Part shown: positions 8,492 to 18,365 of the stretch, piece by piece
Numbering within the stretch: position 1 is the stretch's first letter
Layout of the letters: each line of letters begins with the position of its first letter
Assembly (NCBI GenBank): GCA_003246625.1
Contig: QJZR01000010.1
Span: forward strand, 124,001-188,000
DNA length: 64,000 nucleotides
DNA from: Alphaproteobacteria bacterium
GTDB taxonomy: Bacteria; Pseudomonadota; Alphaproteobacteria; Rhodospirillales; Rhodospirillaceae
Reading direction: 5' to 3'
Translations under genes and position numbers: made by a program
The notes under the pieces: generated by a model
What the model saw: only the letters and a program-made list of their open reading frames with translations
What the model was told of the DNA's origin: nothing
Database searches by the model: none

Positions 8492-10687
8492 ATGTCGATC
8501 ACTCTCGCCTTGGGTGCCGCGATGTCCGGTCTGTCCACCGCCCAGCAGGGCCTGGACTCGGTGTCGCGCAACATCGCGAACGTCAACACCGCGGGCTACA
8601 CCCGCAAGGTTTTCGTGCAGGAAAGCCAGGTGCTGGCGGGCAAGGGCGTCGGGGTGCGCGCGGTCGGCCTGGAACGCACGGTGGACGAAAGCCTGCTGCG
8701 CGACATCCGGCGCGAGGCGGCGTTGGCTGGCGACTATTCGGTGAAGAACACCTACTACTCCCGCCTGCAGGACCTGTTCGGCACGCCCGAGGACAACAGC
8801 TCGATCTCGCACGCCGTGGAAAGCCTGGCCGAGCAGTTCGAGGCCCTGGGGCTCGACGTTTCCGACGTCACCCAGTCGCTCAACACCGTGCAGTCGGCGC
8901 TCGACGTCACCGACCAGCTGAACCGCATGGCGCAGTACATCCAGGACTTGCGCCTGGAGGCCGACCGCGGCATCGAAAGCGACGTCACCAAGGCCAACAG
9001 CCTGCTCTCGTCGATCGACACCCTGAACGCCGAGATCATGCGCAGCCAGAATACCTTCCAGGACACCGGCGACCTTGAGGACCAGCGCGACCAGGCCCTC
9101 AGCGACCTCGCCCAGTTGATGGACTTCACCTATTTCAAGCGCGACAGCGGCGAGGTGATCCTCCTCACCAACACCGGGCGCAGCCTGCTCGACAAGAACC
9201 CGGTGACGATCTCCCACCAGGCGGTGACCCAGACCTCGGCCGAGCTCAGCTACGACAGCGGCAACTTCAACACCATCTCCGCCGGCGGCTACGACCTCAC
9301 CAACGACCTCAAGAGCGGCAGCATCGCGGGCTATGTCGAGATGCGCGACACGGTGCTGCCCGCGATGCAGTCCGAACTGGACGAATTGGCGTCGCAGATG
9401 AAGGACGCGCTGAACGCGGTGCACAACCGCGGCACGCCCTATCCCTCGCTGGCGCAGGACTTCACCGGCACCCGGCGCTTCATCGACCCGACGACGCAGA
9501 CCGTCACCCTGGGGCCGGGCGACGTGCAACTGGTGCTCTACAACACCGACGGCAGCCAGGCGGCCAACGCCTCGCTCAAGGACCTGTTCGCCACCCTCAA
9601 CGGCGGCACCGCCACCAGCACCGCCACCATCGACGGCGCGGCGGGCACGGTCAGCGTGGTCAACGCGCTCAACAGCTTCTTCTCCGGCTATGCCGGGGCG
9701 CCGGTGACCTGGGCCTCGGTGAACGGCGACGGGCAGTTGTCGATCGACATCCCCTCCACCCAGAACGTCGGCTTCGCCATGCGCGACGAGGACACCACCG
9801 GCGCCGCCGCCGACATTCAGATGCGCTTCAACGCCGACGCCGACGTCGGCGGCATCTACGAGGAAACCGTGAACGGTTTCTCCACCTTCTTCGGGTTGAA
9901 CGACTTCTTCGTCAACGACACCAAGAACTACCTCTACGACAGCAAGATCGTCTCGACCTCGTGGAAGGCCTCGACCACCACCGGCATGAGCTTCGGCGTC
10001 GAGGGCAACCCGGGCATCGCCACCATCACCATCGGTCCGCAGGACACGGTGAAGACCATCGCCGAGAAGATCAACGCCAACACCGACCTGGCCGCCGCCA
10101 ACATCACCGCCAGCGTGGTCGACGAAGGATCCGGCGCGCGCCTGCGCATCCTGCAGAACGACGGCCTGGAAATGGTGGTCAGCGAAACCACGTCGCAGGG
10201 CGTGCTGAACAACCTGGGCCTTGCGCCGTCGAACGCGGGGGTTTCGTCGTCGATGACGGTACGGCCCGACCTGGCGAAGGATTCCTCGCTGCTCAGCACC
10301 GGCATCCTGCAATACAACGCCGACACCGGACAGTACGTCCTGGCGGAAAGCGACAACTCCATCGTCAACGCGATGGCGGCGACCTTTTCCTCCTCCTTCA
10401 GCTTCGGCGAGGCGGGCAAGCTTTCCTCCGGCCTGCAAAGCTTCTCGGAATACGCCGCGGCGATCCTGGCGCAGAACTCGGCCGAGGCCAGCACGGTCGA
10501 GGATCAGAGCAACACCCAGCAGACCCTGGTCAACACCCTGAGCCTGAAGCAGGGCGAGGTCAGCGGCGTCAACCTGGACGAGGAACTGACGCAGTTGATG
10601 ATTTTCCAGCAGGCCTATACCGCGGCGGCGCGGGTGATCACCACCACCCAAAGCCTATTCGACGTTCTTAACAGCATCGTGCAATAA
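8492..10687 (+). CDS. flgK: Flagellar hook-associated protein 1 FlgK
   Basis: MSITLALGAAMSGLSTAQQGLDSVSRNIANVNTAGYTRK...; C-term EVSGVNLDEELTQLMIFQQAYTAAARVITTTQSLFDVL. Confidence 0.96.
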   Translation: MSITLALGAAMSGLSTAQQGLDSVSRNIANVNTAGYTRKVFVQESQVLAGKGVGVRAVGLERTVDESLLRDIRREAALAGDYSVKNTYYSRLQDLFGTPEDNSSISHAVESLAEQFEALGLDVSDVTQSLNTVQSALDVTDQLNRMAQYIQDLRLEADRGIESDVTKANSLLSSIDTLNAEIMRSQNTFQDTGDLEDQRDQALSDLAQLMDFTYFKRDSGEVILLTNTGRSLLDKNPVTISHQAVTQTSAELSYDSGNFNTISAGGYDLTNDLKSGSIAGYVEMRDTVLPAMQSELDELASQMKDALNAVHNRGTPYPSLAQDFTGTRRFIDPTTQTVTLGPGDVQLVLYNTDGSQAANASLKDLFATLNGGTATSTATIDGAAGTVSVVNALNSFFSGYAGAPVTWASVNGDGQLSIDIPSTQNVGFAMRDEDTTGAAADIQMRFNADADVGGIYEETVNGFSTFFGLNDFFVNDTKNYLYDSKIVSTSWKASTTTGMSFGVEGNPGIATITIGPQDTVKTIAEKINANTDLAAANITASVVDEGSGARLRILQNDGLEMVVSETTSQGVLNNLGLAPSNAGVSSSMTVRPDLAKDSSLLSTGILQYNADTGQYVLAESDNSIVNAMAATFSSSFSFGEAGKLSSGLQSFSEYAAAILAQNSAEASTVEDQSNTQQTLVNTLSLKQGEVSGVNLDEELTQLMIFQQAYTAAARVITTTQSLFDVLNSIVQ

Positions 10688-10699
10688 GGGAGCAACGCC

Positions 10700-12487
10700 A
10701 TGACCCGCGTTCCCACTCTCGCCTCCCATACCCTGATGTCGATTCGTCTGATGAACACGCAGTCGAAGGTCTACGACCTGGAGACGCAGCTCTCGACGAA
10801 AAAGAAGTCGCAGGACTATACCGGCATCGCCTCGGACACGCTGCGCCTGATCAACTTCGAGAACGAAGCGAACCGCACCAACACCTACATCACCACCAAC
10901 ACCGTGGCCAACACCCGCCTGTCGGCGATGAACTCGGCGGTCAGCGGCGCGCGGGATTCGCTGATCACCTTCCGCGACGACCTGTCGAGCTTCCTGTCGC
11001 GCGACCTGACCTCGATGGACGACACCGAGGTCTCCGATTTCGAGGACCTGCAGGCCCGCGCCTTCAACTTCATGAAGGACATGGAGGACTATTTCGACCT
11101 CAAGCTCGACGGCGAGTACGTGTTCGCGGGCGGCAAGTCGAAGACCCCGCCGGTCGACCTGGGCTTCGACAGCCTGGAGGAATTCCAGGCGGTCTACGAC
11201 GGCAACGACATCCTCGCGCCGGAATCCCGCTTCGCCCACATGAACAACACGGTGGTCACCTCGACCGACACCGGCAACCTGACCTTCGCCACCTCGCGCA
11301 GCTACGACAACACCGACACCGGCGGCGTCGGCTTCAACGCGGGTACCGGCGACATCATCGCCACCAACCCCGGCACCTTTTCCAGCGTCAAGGCGGGCAT
11401 GACGATCACCGTCGCTGGCAGCGCTACCGTCAACGACGGCAACTACACGGTGACCGGCGTCTCCGCCGACGGCACCACCCTGTCGGTCAACCCGCCGATC
11501 ACCACCGGCGCCATCGGCGACCCGGCCACGGTGGTCACGGTCAACGAGCTCGGCACGATTTCCGCCGCCAGCGCCGGGGCCTTCAACCTGCAAAGCTACA
11601 ACGCCGCGGCGACCGGCGGCGTCACCTTCGACACCGCCAACGGCACCATCACCGCGGCGACCGGCGGCGCCTTCTCGAACGTCGAGGCGGGGATGATGAT
11701 CCGCGTCGGCGACAGCGGCACCGACAACGACGGCTTCTATACCGTGCGATCCGTCTCCTCCGACGGACGCACCCTGACCCTGACGCCGGACCTGGCCGCC
11801 GACGGCGCGGGCGGCGCCAACGCGACGATCACGGTTCCGGCGATCCAGCCCGGCCAGATCACCATCACCGGCAGCGACAACAACGCCCGCACCTTCACCG
11901 TCTCCGACATTTCGACGGACGGCACCACCCTGACCGTTTCGCCCCCGCCGACGGCGGAAACCATCGCCGCGCCCAGCGACGCGACGCTCAGCAACGTCAT
12001 CTACTACAAGGGCGGCGAGACCTCGGTGGAACATCGGGTCAGCGAGACCCGCAGCATCGAATTCGGCATCAACGCCAAGGACGGCGCGGTGGAAAAGGCC
12101 TTCCGCGCCTTCGGCATCGTGTTGCAGGGAATGCCCACCGACGCCACCACCGGCGAGGTCGACGGCGTGGAACTGACCCGCCGCCTGGAACAGGCGCTGT
12201 CGGTGGTCAACGACGCGATCGAGCACGAGGTCGGCAACCCCAGCGAAAGCAACCAGGACTTCGGTCGCCTGGAAAACCAGCTGGCGAGCAACCAAGTGGT
12301 GCTCAACACCGCGATCACCAACCAGAAGACCTATTCCTCGTTCCTCGCCGTCCGCGCCTCGGACATGGAGAACGCCGACCTGACCGAGGTGGCGACCCGG
12401 ATCAACGACGAAAGCAACGCGTTGCAGTACTCCTATGCCGCGCTGAGCATGGTCAACCAGCTTTCGCTGCTCAACTACATGAATTGA
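10700..12487 (+). CDS. flgL: Flagellar hook-associated protein 3 FlgL-like (enlarged, 595 aa)
   Basis: Flagellin-type N-terminus and C-terminus (SSFLAVRASDMENADLTEVATRINDESNALQYSYAALSMVNQLSLLNYMN); follows flgK. Confidence 0.85.
   Translation: MTRVPTLASHTLMSIRLMNTQSKVYDLETQLSTKKKSQDYTGIASDTLRLINFENEANRTNTYITTNTVANTRLSAMNSAVSGARDSLITFRDDLSSFLSRDLTSMDDTEVSDFEDLQARAFNFMKDMEDYFDLKLDGEYVFAGGKSKTPPVDLGFDSLEEFQAVYDGNDILAPESRFAHMNNTVVTSTDTGNLTFATSRSYDNTDTGGVGFNAGTGDIIATNPGTFSSVKAGMTITVAGSATVNDGNYTVTGVSADGTTLSVNPPITTGAIGDPATVVTVNELGTISAASAGAFNLQSYNAAATGGVTFDTANGTITAATGGAFSNVEAGMMIRVGDSGTDNDGFYTVRSVSSDGRTLTLTPDLAADGAGGANATITVPAIQPGQITITGSDNNARTFTVSDISTDGTTLTVSPPPTAETIAAPSDATLSNVIYYKGGETSVEHRVSETRSIEFGINAKDGAVEKAFRAFGIVLQGMPTDATTGEVDGVELTRRLEQALSVVNDAIEHEVGNPSESNQDFGRLENQLASNQVVLNTAITNQKTYSSFLAVRASDMENADLTEVATRINDESNALQYSYAALSMVNQLSLLNYMN
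11321..11832 (+). repeat. Two diverged ~73-aa repeats inside flgL
   Basis: GGVGFNAGTGDIIATNPGTFSSVKAGMTITVAGSATVNDGNYTVTGVSADGTTLSVNPPIT (from ~11321) vs GGVTFDTANGTITAATGGAFSNVEAGMMIRVGDSGTDNDGFYTVRSVSSDGRTLTLTPDLA (from ~11614); a third partial copy (FTVSDISTDGTTLTVSPPPT) follows. Confidence 0.8.
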
Positions 12488-13881
12488 AGCGCCGCCACCG
12501 CCTCCGCCAGCGGCTCTCTCCACTCTCCCAGGCACTGCTGGCGGAACAGGCGGACGGAGGGATACCACGGGGTATCCCTCCGCTCGCGTAACCAGCGCCA
12601 ATCCGCCCCCCGGATCAACAGAACGCAGGTCGGCACGCCCAGGGCTCCGGCCAGGTGGGCCAGCGCCGTGTCCACGGTCAGCACCGCGTCCATCCCGGCC
12701 AGCCAGGCGGCGGTGGCGGCGAAGTCGGCAAGTTCCCCCGACAGGTCGATCCATCCGGCGGGGATGGCCTTGGCCGGGGCGCCGAGCTGGAAGCTGAAGA
12801 CCTCGGCGGGAAATCCGGCCAGGGCCTCGTCCAGCAGCGCCGGGTCGATGGCGCGGTTGCGCGGGCGGGGCTTGCCCGCCCAGGCCACGCCCAGGCGCAT
12901 CCGTCCCTCCCGGCGGGGCGGCGCCCCACCGACAAGCGGCGGCGCGGCAAGATACGGCACCCGCCCGGCAATCGCCCGCGGCGTCGCCCCGAACAGTCCG
13001 GCCAGGCTTTGCATCGGAATCTCGGCGGCGCAGGCGGGCGGCACCGCCGTCAGGTCGACGCAGGCCGCCACCCCGGGCAGGGCGGCGAACAGCCGATGCA
13101 GCGAGGCGTTGGCGGAAACCGCCACCGGCGCCCCGGCGCGCGCCGCCGCCAGGGGGATGAAGCGGGCGAACTGGATCTGGTCGCCATAGCCCTGCTCGCC
13201 GCGCACCCACAACCGGGCGCCGGGCGGCAAGGGCTCGCCGCGCCAGCGGGGGCAGGACGGCCGGGGATAGGCGTCGCGGAAGACGCGGGTACGCCAGCGC
13301 GCCTCGTACTCCGGCCAGGCCTCGGCCCAACGCCCGGCCAGCAACAGGGCGATGGCGCGGGTCATCCGCGCCTCGGCATGGTCGGGGTCCAGGGCCAGCG
13401 CGCGGTCGCAGTCGGCGACCGCTTCCTCGCAGCGGTTGAGGTCGATCAGGGCCGCCGCCCGGTTCATCCAGGCGGTGGGGTCGCCGGGCCGCGCCACGAC
13501 GACACGGGCCAGATGCGGTTCGGCGCGGTCGGGCCGCGACACCGCCATCAGACAGGCGCCCAGGGTCTCGGCGAAGACCGGATCGTCCGACATCTCCACC
13601 GCGTCGGACAGGGGCGGCAACGCCGCCTCGACCCGGCCGCGCTTGAACAGCAGCAGCCCCCAGGCATGGCGCAGCAACGGGTCGTCCGGACGCAATTCGG
13701 CGGCACGGCCCAGATGATCCGCCGCCGCCGGATCCTCCAGCAGTTCCAGCGCGCCGCCCAAGATGTAATGGGCGTCGGCGTCGTCCGGCGTCTCGGCCAG
13801 CGCCTGCCGCGCCGCCTCGGCGGCGGCCTGCGGCAACCCGGCCTCCAGATATCCGGCGGCAAGGATCAGATCCTTCCTCAT
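12475..13881 (-). CDS. TPR-repeat glycosyltransferase (GT9/ADP-heptose transferase-like C-terminal domain)
   Basis: TPR N-terminus (ADAHYILGGALELLEDPAAADHLGRAAELRPDDP...); C-term LGVAWAGKPRPRNRAIDP..., DAVLTVDTALAHLAGALGVPTCVLLIRGADWRWLRERRDTPWYPSVRLFRQ. Confidence 0.85.
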   Translation of the reverse strand: MRKDLILAAGYLEAGLPQAAAEAARQALAETPDDADAHYILGGALELLEDPAAADHLGRAAELRPDDPLLRHAWGLLLFKRGRVEAALPPLSDAVEMSDDPVFAETLGACLMAVSRPDRAEPHLARVVVARPGDPTAWMNRAAALIDLNRCEEAVADCDRALALDPDHAEARMTRAIALLLAGRWAEAWPEYEARWRTRVFRDAYPRPSCPRWRGEPLPPGARLWVRGEQGYGDQIQFARFIPLAAARAGAPVAVSANASLHRLFAALPGVAACVDLTAVPPACAAEIPMQSLAGLFGATPRAIAGRVPYLAAPPLVGGAPPRREGRMRLGVAWAGKPRPRNRAIDPALLDEALAGFPAEVFSFQLGAPAKAIPAGWIDLSGELADFAATAAWLAGMDAVLTVDTALAHLAGALGVPTCVLLIRGADWRWLRERRDTPWYPSVRLFRQQCLGEWREPLAEAVAALQFM

Positions 13882-16262
13882 CGCCGCCGCAGCTCCCGTT
13901 CGAAGACCGACGGCCCCAGACCGCCGCGCGGTCCCTCGGCGCACCAGCGGCGCCACATCGCGCGGTAGGCGTCCTCCAGCGCGACGATGAAGCCGCCCTC
14001 GTCGCACAGGGGCGAGGCCAGCAACCGCCGCCGGAAGTCGCCGCGCCGCGCCGCCAGCTCGTCCCGCCGCGCGGCGAACCCGATGGCGCGGCGGACATAG
14101 TCGCCGACGTCGCGGCCCAGGAACTCCTCCGCCAGGCCCAGCGCGGCCAGCAGGCTGCCGCCGACCCGGGCGCAATGGCGGTCGCCCGCCAGCGACAGCA
14201 CCGGCACCCCCATCGCCAGGGCCTCGCAGGTGGTGGTGGTGCCGTTGTAGGGGAAGGTGTCGAGGGCCAGGTCGATGCCGCCGTAAAGGTCGAGATGCGC
14301 CCCCAGGGTGGGGGTGAAGGCCAGCGCCGTCAGCCGTTCCGGCGCGACGCCGCGCGCCGCCAGGGCGCCGGTCACCCAGGCGCGGGTGCGCGGCGAGGCG
14401 AACTGCTTCGCCTTCAGCAGCAGCCGGGAATCCGGCACCGCGCGCAGGATCTCCGCCCAGGCGTCGAACAGGGGATCGTTCATCTTCATCGCGGTGTTGA
14501 ACGACCCGAAGGTCATCGGCAACCCCGCCGCCAGCGGCCCCGCCGCCACCGGCGGCAGGTCGGCGGTGGGCCGATAGCAAAGAAACGGGCGCGGCAGGCG
14601 CACCAGCCGCTCGGAGGCGAAGGCGTCGGCTTCCCCCGGCGGATCGCTGAGCGCATCGACGATGCGATAGTCCATCGCCGACAGACCGGTGGTGTCGGGA
14701 TAGCCCAGCCAGTTCACCTGCACCGGCGCGGCGCGGCGGGCGAACAGCGGCAGCAGGTTGTCGCCGGTGTGCCCGGCCAGGTCGACCAGGATGTCGACGC
14801 GATCGGCGCGGATGATGTCGCGCATCGCGGCGAAGGTCGTTCCCGAAACGTCGCGCCACAGGTCGACGCCGTCGCGGAACCAGCGGGTCGCCTCGTCGCG
14901 GCGGGAAACGTTGCCGTAGGCGACCACCTCGAAGCCCTGGCGGCGGTGCCCTTCCACCACCGCGGTCATGAAGAAGGCCACCGAATGCGCCCGGAAATCC
15001 GGCGAGACGTAACCGACGCGCAAGCGCCGTTCCGGGTCGGGCGGATTGGCGAAGACCGCCTCGGGGTCGTCGCCCGCGCCGCCGAAGCGGGTCTCGTACG
15101 CCCGGTGCGCGGCGAACAGCGCGGCGGGGGAAACCCGGGGGTCGTAGTGCAGGGCGTAGACGCGGTTCGAGGCATAGGCCGACGCCTGCGGCACGGACAG
15201 CGCGGCGGCGATGCCGAACGACCGCTCCGCCGCGTCGATCTCGCCGCAGGCCAGACGGGACAAGCCGATCAGGTCGTGCAGTTCCAAGGCCTCGGGGCGC
15301 AACGCCAGGGCGGCCTCCGCCTGGGCGACGGCGCCGTCGTAGTCGCCGTCCTCGTGCAGGATCAGGGCCAGGCGATAGCGCGCCGCATAGCAGTCCGGCA
15401 CCCGTGTCAGAAGGTCGCGCAGCAGCACCCGCGCCGCATCGACGCGGCGGCTGCGCGCCAGCAGGCGGGCCAAATGTTCCGTTGCCTCGGCATGGTCCGG
15501 CGTGTCCGCCAGGATGGCGCGGAAGCGGGGCTCGGCCGCCGCGTCGTCGCCCTCCTCGAATGCCGCCAGCGCCTCGCCCAGACGCGCCGAGGCAAGCCCG
15601 GGCGCGGCGGCGGCGGCCTGGGCGAAACAGGTCCGTGCCTCGGCGAAACGGGACAGGCCGCGCAACGCGCCGCCACGGTTGACCAGGGCCAGGGGATGAT
15701 CGGCGAACTCCGCGGGCAGCCGGTCGAGCACGGCCAGCGCCTCGGCGAAGCGCCCGGCGCCCAGGCGATGCGCCGCCAGCACGTTGAGCAGGTCGGGATG
15801 GTCGGGATGATGCGCCAGCGCCTCGTCCAGCACCCGGTCCACCGCCGCGTCGGCGCCCCCCGCCGCGCGTTCGCGCCGTGCCCAGGCCGCCCAGATCGCG
15901 GCGTCGTCGCGGGCCGCCGCCGCCTGGGCCAGGGCTTGCCGCCCGGCTTCCGGCTCGCCCAGGTCGAAGGCGGCCAACCCGGCCAGACAGGCCAGGGCGG
16001 CGGTTTCCGAGGAATCGGCGGCATGCGGCAGGGCGGCGCGCAACAGGGCGTGGGCGGTGGCGGCATCGCCCCGCGCGGCGGCGACCGCCGCCTTGAGGCG
16101 GGCCAGACCGACCGTCCCCGCCGCGTCCTCGGGCAGCGCCTCGGCGAAGAAGGCCGCGCCCTCCGGGTCGCCCAGATGCAAACGCCGCCAAGCCGGGAAC
16201 GATCCCGGCGCGACGGCGCAACCGAACAAATCCGGCAGAAGAAAGAGCGGGTCCAGGGTCAC
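13878..16262 (-). CDS. TPR-repeat GT41 (O-GlcNAc transferase/SPINDLY-like) glycosyltransferase, candidate flagellin glycosyltransferase
   Basis: Many TPRs; VGYVSPDFRAHSVAFF, VDILVDLAGHTGDN, NWLGYPDTTGLSAMDYRIVD, FGSFNTAMKMND, LALDTFPYNGTTTTCEALAMGVPVLSL. Confidence 0.92.
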   Translation of the reverse strand: MTLDPLFLLPDLFGCAVAPGSFPAWRRLHLGDPEGAAFFAEALPEDAAGTVGLARLKAAVAAARGDAATAHALLRAALPHAADSSETAALACLAGLAAFDLGEPEAGRQALAQAAAARDDAAIWAAWARRERAAGGADAAVDRVLDEALAHHPDHPDLLNVLAAHRLGAGRFAEALAVLDRLPAEFADHPLALVNRGGALRGLSRFAEARTCFAQAAAAAPGLASARLGEALAAFEEGDDAAAEPRFRAILADTPDHAEATEHLARLLARSRRVDAARVLLRDLLTRVPDCYAARYRLALILHEDGDYDGAVAQAEAALALRPEALELHDLIGLSRLACGEIDAAERSFGIAAALSVPQASAYASNRVYALHYDPRVSPAALFAAHRAYETRFGGAGDDPEAVFANPPDPERRLRVGYVSPDFRAHSVAFFMTAVVEGHRRQGFEVVAYGNVSRRDEATRWFRDGVDLWRDVSGTTFAAMRDIIRADRVDILVDLAGHTGDNLLPLFARRAAPVQVNWLGYPDTTGLSAMDYRIVDALSDPPGEADAFASERLVRLPRPFLCYRPTADLPPVAAGPLAAGLPMTFGSFNTAMKMNDPLFDAWAEILRAVPDSRLLLKAKQFASPRTRAWVTGALAARGVAPERLTALAFTPTLGAHLDLYGGIDLALDTFPYNGTTTTCEALAMGVPVLSLAGDRHCARVGGSLLAALGLAEEFLGRDVGDYVRRAIGFAARRDELAARRGDFRRRLLASPLCDEGGFIVALEDAYRAMWRRWCAEGPRGGLGPSVFERELRRR

Positions 16263-16286
16263 CGGCGCCCCCTCGGCGGCGACGGA

Positions 16287-16670
16287 TCAGCCCGCCGTCG
16301 TTTCCTCGGGCTTCATACGCAGGCCCGCGGCAAGATTACGGTTGATGTTGATCAGGGTCTCCAGATCGGCCGGATCGCGGGTGCGCAACGCCTTGGCCGT
16401 CTGTTTGTCGACGAAGATGCTGAGGCTCATGATGTTGGCCTTGATCTCCGGCGGCAGCTTGTTCTCGGGCTCGACGATGTCGGCCTGGATGATCGTCCAC
16501 AGCAGGTGGTTGAAGCGCAGCGCCTTGCCGTATTCCTGAGGATTGTCGGTCAGCTTCTTCGCGTCTTCCAGCTTCAGCGCGGCGCGGGTGAACGCCATCG
16601 CTTCGAGCTCACGCCCCGACAGGTTGGCCTGCTGGGCTTGCTGGTAGGCTCGCAACTGATCATTCGCCAT
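16287..16670 (-). CDS. flaF: Flagellar biosynthesis regulator FlaF
   Basis: YQQAQQANLSGRELEAMAFTRAALKLEDA...NHLLWTIIQADIVEPENKLPPEIKANIMSLSIFVDKQT; overlaps flbT. Confidence 0.93.
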   Translation of the reverse strand: MANDQLRAYQQAQQANLSGRELEAMAFTRAALKLEDAKKLTDNPQEYGKALRFNHLLWTIIQADIVEPENKLPPEIKANIMSLSIFVDKQTAKALRTRDPADLETLININRNLAAGLRMKPEETTAG

Positions 16671-17055
16671 GTGACATGACCTCCGACTCGTAATCGATCA
16701 ACTTCCGGCACGTTTTCAACGCTTTATAGTGATCTCCAGCGATGATGTGCTCGGACATCTCCATCATCATGTCCAAACCCTCTTCCCCAAGAGGCATGAC
16801 CAACAACTGCTTTAACAGCAAAAAGTAAAATTTGTGGAAACTCCGCTCCTGCTCGGGCGTCACGTACATATTGAGGATGGTGTAGTAGATCCGTTTTGCA
16901 ACGGTATCCGCTTCCTCCTCGGTCATGATGTCCTTTTCGCGCAACACCGGCACATGGTTCAGCACCACGAACTCGGACTTGCCCTCGCCGTTCTGGAGGA
17001 CGGCGTTGCCGATCAGGATTTTTTCGTTTTTTCGGAGCGTCAGTTTCAGAGGCAT
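16660..17055 (-). CDS. flbT: Flagellin mRNA/translation regulator FlbT
   Basis: MPLKLTLRKNEKILIGNAVLQNGEGKSEFVVLNHVPVLREKDIMTEEEADTVAKRIYYTILNMYV. Confidence 0.95.
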   Translation of the reverse strand: MPLKLTLRKNEKILIGNAVLQNGEGKSEFVVLNHVPVLREKDIMTEEEADTVAKRIYYTILNMYVTPEQERSFHKFYFLLLKQLLVMPLGEEGLDMMMEMSEHIIAGDHYKALKTCRKLIDYESEVMSHGE

Positions 17056-17159
17056 GGCCGGTCCTTGTCGGTCGATCGGCCGCAGGAATCCGCGGCGGCG
17101 CGCCGCGACAGGCGCCGCGGACCGCCATTATGCGCAAAGCCGCCGCGTCTGGCAAAACG

Positions 17160-17185
17160 AAACGGCGGGCCGAAGCCCGCCGTTT
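17160..17185 (-). terminator. Terminator of flagellin gene
   Basis: AAACGGCGGGC-cgaa-GCCCGCCGTTT 11-bp stem; reverse strand continues CGTTTTG. Confidence 0.85.
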
Positions 17186-17210
17186 GCAACCATGAAACGG
17201 AAAGTCCCGA

Positions 17211-18095
17211 TCAGAACAGACGCAGGATCGACTGTTCGGACTGCTGGGCGATCGACAGGGCGATCGAACCCAGGGACTGACGAGTCTGCAACGACAGCAT
17301 GTTCGCGGACTCTTCGTTGAGGTCGGCGTTGACCAGGTTGGACGCGCCGGATTCCAGGGTCTTCACCAGGTTGTCGGTGAATTCCTGACGAATCTGCAGC
17401 AGCGAGGCGTTGGTACCGAAGGTCTGCGCCGTGGTGCGCACCGTGGTCAGGGCGGAATCGATTTCGTTGATCACGGAGTCCAGACGCGCGGCGTGCGTGC
17501 CGTCCGAGATACCCCAGCCGGCGCCGGTGCCACCGGACGCGGCGGCGGAACCGATGGTCGCCGACTTGACGCTCAGGGCGCTGGCGGTGGTGTTCGAACC
17601 GGCGATCGACAACTGGCGCTTCGGCGTCACGTTGTTCTGTTCCGAGAACTTCACCGTCAGGGTGTCGGCGCCGCTCTTGATCAGGTTGACGCCGTTGTAG
17701 GACGCGTCGTTGACCAGATGGTCGACCTGGCTGCGCAGTTCGTTGAACTGGCTGGAGAGCTTGTCGCGGGTGGTGCTGTCGGCAGCGGAGGTGGACTTCG
17801 CCGAGGAGGCGACGGCCTTCATCTGCTTCAGGATGTCTTCGATGCTGGTCAGCGCCTCGGTGGTGGTGGTCAGCACCTGAATGCCTTCGTCGATACCGGA
17901 CTTGATGGAGGTCAAGTCGGAAGCGCGGTCGTTCAGGTTACGCGAGGTGAAGAACGACAGGGCGTCGTCGATGGCGCTGTTGACCTTCTTGCCCGACGAC
18001 AGGCGGTCCTGCGTGCGGCTGATCAGATCGGTGGTCTTTTGCAGGGAAAGCAGATTGCTCCGCGTGGCGGACGACAACGTGATATCACTGGCCAT
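17211..18095 (-). CDS. Flagellin (short, 294 aa)
   Basis: N-term TRSNLLSLQKTTDLISRTQDRLSSGKKVNSAIDDALSFFTSRNLNDRASDL; C-term LVNADLNEESANMLSLQTRQSLGSIALSIAQQSEQSILRLF. Confidence 0.97.
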   Translation of the reverse strand: MASDITLSSATRSNLLSLQKTTDLISRTQDRLSSGKKVNSAIDDALSFFTSRNLNDRASDLTSIKSGIDEGIQVLTTTTEALTSIEDILKQMKAVASSAKSTSAADSTTRDKLSSQFNELRSQVDHLVNDASYNGVNLIKSGADTLTVKFSEQNNVTPKRQLSIAGSNTTASALSVKSATIGSAAASGGTGAGWGISDGTHAARLDSVINEIDSALTTVRTTAQTFGTNASLLQIRQEFTDNLVKTLESGASNLVNADLNEESANMLSLQTRQSLGSIALSIAQQSEQSILRLF

Positions 18096-18128
18096 GGCTC
18101 ATTCTCCTATTCTAGGTTGGGGCCGGAC

Positions 18129-18154
18129 ATATCGGCGACGGGCAGAGACGTTTC
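18129..18154 (-). promoter_or_regulatory. Possible sigma-28-like flagellin promoter
   Basis: Reverse strand GAAA-N14-GCCGATAT resembles TAAA-N15-GCCGATAA, just upstream of flagellin ATG. Confidence 0.3.
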
Positions 18155-18365
18155 TCGGCTCCTTCCCGGCGTGAAGACAATAATGACAGCCCGACAGTCC
18201 ATAATCAAGCCTCAAAGCCGGAGTCCCGACCCCGGTACAATCCTATTTATACATCCCGAGAGTTACCAAAGCCCTAACGAAATCGCCCACCGCCCCGAGC
18301 GGAGGTTTGACGCGGGGGGCGGGAACCGCCATGCTGCGACTCGGACGTCCGCACCGGGAATCGCC

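Noticed and set aside
10655-14098. 1147-aa minus-strand ORF
   Set aside because: Out-of-frame shadow ORF antisense to flgL and overlapping the real TPR-GT frames; composition Gly/Arg/Val-rich with no family motif. Typical high-GC artefact.
14175-16679. 834-aa plus-strand ORF
   Set aside because: Antisense to the GT41 gene; Gln/Arg/Gly-rich, no recognisable domain.
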